A stretch of 64,000 bases of DNA from Clavelina lepadiformis. Taxonomy: Eukaryota > Chordata > Ascidiacea > Aplousobranchia > Clavelinidae. The stretch lies in contig NC_135246.1 of assembly GCF_947623445.1 (NCBI RefSeq), positions 1,676,501 through 1,740,500 on the forward strand. Direction: 5' to 3'. Within the stretch, counting starts at the first letter, position 1, and every line of letters starts with the position of its first letter. The position numbers and the translations under genes were made by a program. A model generated the notes under the pieces. It ran no database searches and was not told the origin of the DNA. It worked only from the letters and a program-made list of their open reading frames with translations. Positions 60,280-64,000 of this stretch are shown here, in pieces.

Positions 60280-60467
60280 GAGCCTACAGCCACTAAATGG
60301 AGCGTATAAACATCAAATTATTTTTGGAACGTCGAGATTTGATTTCCATATACGAAACAAATAAATCCCAATTTGGTTCTTTGAAAACTGCCTCAATGTT
60401 TACAAATATACATTGTGTGAATAAACCAATGTTTTGCGTTTATACTGCGAATGGATACATTCGAAAT

Positions 60468-60540
60468 CGTGCACGGCAGGACTCGAACCTGCAATCTTCT
60501 GATCCGAAGTCAGACGCGTTATCCATTAAGCTACGTGCCC
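60468..60540 (-). tRNA. tRNA-Arg-TCG: tRNA-Arg, anticodon TCG, unit 29, degenerate
   Basis: G2-A71 and T12-C23 mismatches, but G18 G19 and the TCG anticodon are kept. It looks like the step before the unit 15/24 allele. Confidence 0.88.
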
Positions 60541-60894
60541 TGTTAAAGAAAAGTATTCAACGTAACTTACATCAATACGAGATTGGTGTAATCTGAATCC
60601 GTTTGTGCAGCATCTCGTTCACATGGCAAATCCTTACAAGTAAAGGACTGACCTGAAAATTTCGTTAAATGCGTGAAAGATCATCCTGCACCAGCTATTT
60701 GCAAAAGTGCTCTTGAGTTCTGCTTAAACTAACAATTTCACCACATGGAAGAGATTGCCCGTGTCCGTCAAGTATAAACTTCATATGTCTCAAATCCTTT
60801 CTCGGTAAATGAAACTGGAAGATATTTGGATTTTAAAACTAAGCAAAGGTTTCTCAATAGTTTTGATTGTCTACGGATTCGTAGAAAGTTTGAA

Positions 60895-60967
60895 CGAGCA
60901 CGCCAGGATTCGAACCTGGAAACTTCTGATCCGTAGTCAGACGCGTTATCCATTGCGCCACGCACCC
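60895..60967 (-). tRNA. tRNA-Arg-ACG: tRNA-Arg, anticodon ACG, unit 29
   Basis: B-type allele as at 7411-7483. Confidence 0.95.
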
Positions 60968-62131
60968 ACAAGCTTTTACAAATATAGATTTCGTAATGCG
61001 ATTTAAATGAATTTACCTCAGTTAAAATTTTAAAACTTTAAATGCATTTGTACATACCAAAACTTTGGTTACGTCAAGGTGCTTGTTTTAGGAGATGTAC
61101 GGTGTATATTTGAAGAAGGGGCAAGAGTCTGATTTTATGACCTAATGTGTAGTAAAATTACCAAGAATACAGTCGCGATTACTTTTTGCATACAAAGTAT
61201 AGGTATGCCTGCGACTACACCATACTGGTATACGACAGATTTCACATACCTCTATCTCCCGCTGTATATAGGATTAATATATAGATTGCATATTTTGACC
61301 TTAAGGGGGCGTCAAACACCAAAAACTAAGATCTTTATGAATTTGTTGTACTCCTACGTAGGGCTTTAAAATAGCACTTTAGGCCAATCGAAAAACAGCA
61401 TGTTTTCAATCCTGGGAACTACCCTTGCAGTTGGCGTGCTTCAATGTCCCAGGTCGCGTGCAGAATTAGGCTAAAAAGTAGTATGAAAGTAGCCAAGATC
61501 GATTTTTAGACCAAAATTTTAGTGTTTATTTTGCGTCTTTGTAAAAAACGTTTGAATCATGTTTTTTGATGGCTTTTTATGGAATGATATTGTAGTTCAA
61601 AGCATACTAAATTGCCATGCAAAATTTGAGAGAGCCCCATAAAAGATTTTTTGAGCAAACAGTCTTTCAGTAAAATCACTGTATAAAAATACAAACAAAG
61701 ATTTTATGGCATTTTTGGTGTTTAGCCCCTCCTGAAATACAAATTTTCTTCTTACTCATGCCAAATTTTACGTACGTCTTGAAGGCGATCTTAAAATTTG
61801 AAACAATTCATTTTCTAGGATAATTCCAAGGCCAAAACACAAAATCGACCATATTGCCCCTGATTGGCTAAAACATATTTTAAAAGCCTTACGTAAGAGT
61901 CTAACAAACTCAGAAAAGTTTAAGTTTTTCACAGATACGTTTCTTTCATACATAGCACTCGTAATATTATCTTTACGCGATGAGAACCTTTTCGTTCATT
62001 TACAGAACCACTGTTTTTATGTAAATATTTGAAGTTTCTTTTTTACACATTAAAACAAGTTTTACGGGCCAATGTGTGTACAAATTAATTAAGTCTGCAA
62101 TGTACCATGCACGAAACATTAAGCTTTTAGC

Positions 62132-62432
62132 AAAAATAAGTTGAGTCCAACTATATTTACCGGGCTACGACACTCGGCCTATTCACGGGTGCTGTCCCGC
62201 TACTGGTCAACGCGGGAACTTTTGGCTGCTCCCTTTCGGACCTGACCCGGTTCGATCCTCCTTAGACAACCTGGACACCTTAAGTTTCCATAAGACGACC
62301 ATATTGACGCTGAGCTTAGCGCGGATACCTGCTCGACATAGGTCCAAGTACCGCACATTTCCCAGTTTCAAGTTGTTCAACAACTCCAGCTTCCAAGTAA
62401 CTGGATTACAGGCGCACGCCACAACGCCCGGC
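62132..62432 (-). ncRNA. 7SL: SRP RNA (7SL), unit 30
   Basis: Family B helix 8. Private changes: GGCGTGCGCC in the Alu domain and GGTAAATATAG near the 3' end. It shares GTATCCGC with unit 29 and GGAGGATCG with unit 26. Confidence 0.93.
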
Positions 62433-62620
62433 GAACCTACAGCCACTAAATGGAGCGTATAAACATCAAATTATTTTTGGAACGTCGAGATTTGATTTCC
62501 ATATACGAAACAAATAAATCCCAATTTGGTTCTTTGAAAACTGCCTCAATGTTTACAAATATACATTGTGTGAATAAACCAATGTTTTGCGTTTATACTG
62601 CGAATGGATACATTTGAAAT

Positions 62621-62693
62621 CGAGCACGGCAGGACTCGAACCTGCAATCTTCTGATCCGAAGTCAGACGCGTTATCCATTAAACTACGTGCCC
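62621..62693 (-). tRNA. tRNA-Arg-TCG: tRNA-Arg, anticodon TCG, unit 30, D-stem mismatch
   Basis: D stem GTTT/ACGC has a U11-G24 wobble and a T12-C23 mismatch, changing the A box to TAGTTTAATGG. The acceptor is intact. Confidence 0.88.
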
Positions 62694-63047
62694 TGTTAAA
62701 GAAAAGTATTCAACGTAACTTACATCAATACGAGATTGGTGTAATCTGAATCCGTTTGTGCAGCATCTCGTTCACATGGCAAATCCTTACAAGTAAAGGA
62801 CTGACCTGAAAATTTCGTTAAATGCGTGAAAGATCATCCTGCACCAGCTATTTGCAAAAGTGCTCTTGAGTTCTGCTTAAACTAACAATTTCACCACATG
62901 GAAGAGATTGCCCGTGTCCGTCAAGTATAAACTTCATATGTCTCAAATCCTTTCTCGGTAAATGAAACTGGAAGATATTTGGATTTTAAAACTAAGCAAA
63001 GGTTTCTCAATAGTTTTGATTGTCTACGGATTCGTAGAAAGTTTGAA

Positions 63048-63120
63048 CGAGCACGCCAAGATTCGAACCTGGAATCTTCTGATCCGTAGTCAGACGCGTT
63101 ATCCATTGCGCCACGCACCC
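63048..63120 (-). tRNA. tRNA-Arg-ACG: tRNA-Arg, anticodon ACG, unit 30
   Basis: B-type acceptor (G5-U68) with the A-type variable loop AGATT and a G52-U62 wobble in the T stem. Confidence 0.93.
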
Positions 63121-64000
63121 ACAAGCTTTTACAAATATAGATTTCGTAATGCGATTTAAATTAATTTACCTCAGTTAAAATTTTAAAACTTTAAATGCAT
63201 TTGCACATACCAAAACTTTGGTTACGTCAAGGTGCTTGTTTTAGGAGATGTACGGTGTATATTTGAAGAAGGGGCAAGAGTCTGATTTTATGACCTAATG
63301 TGTAGTAAAATTACCAAGAATACAGTCGCGATTACTTTTTGCATACAAAGTATAGGTATGCCTGCGACTACACCATACTGGTATACGACAGATTTCACAT
63401 ACCTCTATCTCCCGCTGTATATAGGATTAATATATAGATTGCATATTTTGACCTTAAGGGGGCGTCAAACACCAAAAACTAAGATCTTTATGAATTTGTT
63501 GTACTCCTACGTAGGGCTTTAAAATAGCACTTTAGGCCAATCGAAAAACAGCATGTTTTCAATCCTGGGAACTACCCTTGCAGTTGTCGTGCTTCAATGT
63601 CCCAGGTCGCGTGCAGAATTAGGCTAAAAAGTAGTATGAAAGTAGCCAAGATCGATTTTTAGACCAAAATTTTAGTGTTTATTTTGCGTCTTTGTAAAAA
63701 ACGTTTGAATCATGTTTTTTGATGGCTTTTTATGGAATGATATTGTAGTTCAAAGCATACTAAATTGCCATGCAAAATTTCAGAGAGCCCCATAAAAGAT
63801 TTTTTGAGCAAACAGTCTTTCAGTAAAATCACTGTATAAAAATACAAACAAAGATTTTATGGCATTTTTGGTGTTTAGCCCCTCCTGAAATACAAATTTT
63901 CTTCTTACTCATGCCAAATTTTACGTACGTCTTGAAGGCGATCTTAAAATTTGAAACAATTCATTTTCTAGGATAATTCCAAGGCCAAAACACAAAATCG

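Larger units (their letters stand above)
59933..62085. repeat. Array unit 29 (2153 bp, family B)
   Basis: Has some private changes (gaactatttcg at the end of unit 28, cgaaataggaagc at its own start). Confidence 0.92.
1..64000. repeat. Tandem macro-array of a ~2.15 kb SRP RNA / tRNA-Arg / tRNA-Arg unit, about 29.9 copies
   Basis: The same ~2150 bp block recurs head to tail across the whole window with no interruption and no inverted copy. The unit start is set arbitrarily at the motif (t)aagtaagtctgcaatgtacc, seen at 1, 2151, 4300, 6449 and so on. Copies differ by scattered substitutions and a few short indels. Two families are visible: A lacks, and B has, a 5 bp insertion in the right spacer (gatagttc versus gatattgtagttc); most A copies also have a six-T rather than five-T run just before it. 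The array continues past both ends of the window. Confidence 0.98.
62086..64000. repeat. Array unit 30 (first 1915 bp, cut by the window end)
   Basis: Family B with several private changes (cgaaacattaagc, gcaaaaataagttg, atatttaccgggc). The rest of the long spacer lies outside the window. Confidence 0.93.

Noticed and set aside
1-64000. CRISPR array, integron or mobile element as the cause of the repeats
   Set aside because: The units are 2.15 kb with Pol III genes, no short repeat/spacer pattern, no transposase or reverse transcriptase, no target-site duplications and no terminal repeats between units.
1-64000. Entamoeba-style tRNA array
   Set aside because: Those units are shorter and contain short tandem repeats between tRNAs. 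Here there are none, and the SRP RNA is of animal type.

Overview
The window is one uninterrupted head-to-tail tandem array: 29 whole units and one cut-off unit of a repeat that is 2148-2153 bp long (one deleted unit is 1842 bp). Both window ends lie inside the array. I see no protein-coding gene. Every unit carries RNA polymerase III type genes, all on the minus strand: a tRNA-Arg with anticodon ACG, a second tRNA-Arg with anticodon TCG, and a full-length 7SL RNA (the RNA of the signal recognition particle, SRP). That gives 30 SRP RNA genes, 30 tRNA-Arg(ACG) genes and 29 tRNA-Arg(TCG) genes in 64 kb.

The source is a eukaryotic nuclear genome, very probably an animal. The 7SL gene is about 300 nt and follows the animal layout: an Alu domain with a UGUAA turn, the CAATATGG block, the CTAAGGAGG block, and helix 8 with a GAAA loop. 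It resembles human 7SL so closely that its 5' end reads like an Alu element. The AT-rich spacers and macro-satellite organisation fit an invertebrate, but I cannot name the species.

Unit layout, left to right, with offsets from the unit start chosen here: SRP RNA (+46 to +346), 188 bp spacer, tRNA-Arg(TCG) (+535 to +607), 354 bp spacer, tRNA-Arg(ACG) (+962 to +1034), then about 1.16 kb of AT-rich spacer up to the next SRP gene. Transcription of all three genes runs right to left.

Regional structure: units 1-8 (1-17191) are family A, and units 10-30 (19345-64000) are family B. Unit 9 is an A/B chimera. Family A SRP genes, except in unit 8, carry substitutions in the SRP54-binding part of helix 8; family B looks canonical. 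Unit 10 lost a tRNA gene by a 311 bp deletion. Units 11-16 reappear as units 20-25 exactly 19,373 bp later wherever I compared marker changes, which suggests a nine-unit duplication. Several tRNA copies are degenerate, and two neighbouring copies (units 26 and 27) have changed their anticodon from TCG to TCA, which would read UGA.

The two tRNAs serve the CGN arginine codons and the 7SL RNA serves co-translational protein targeting. The array looks like a dosage amplification of translation and secretion RNAs, kept similar by unequal exchange and gene conversion.
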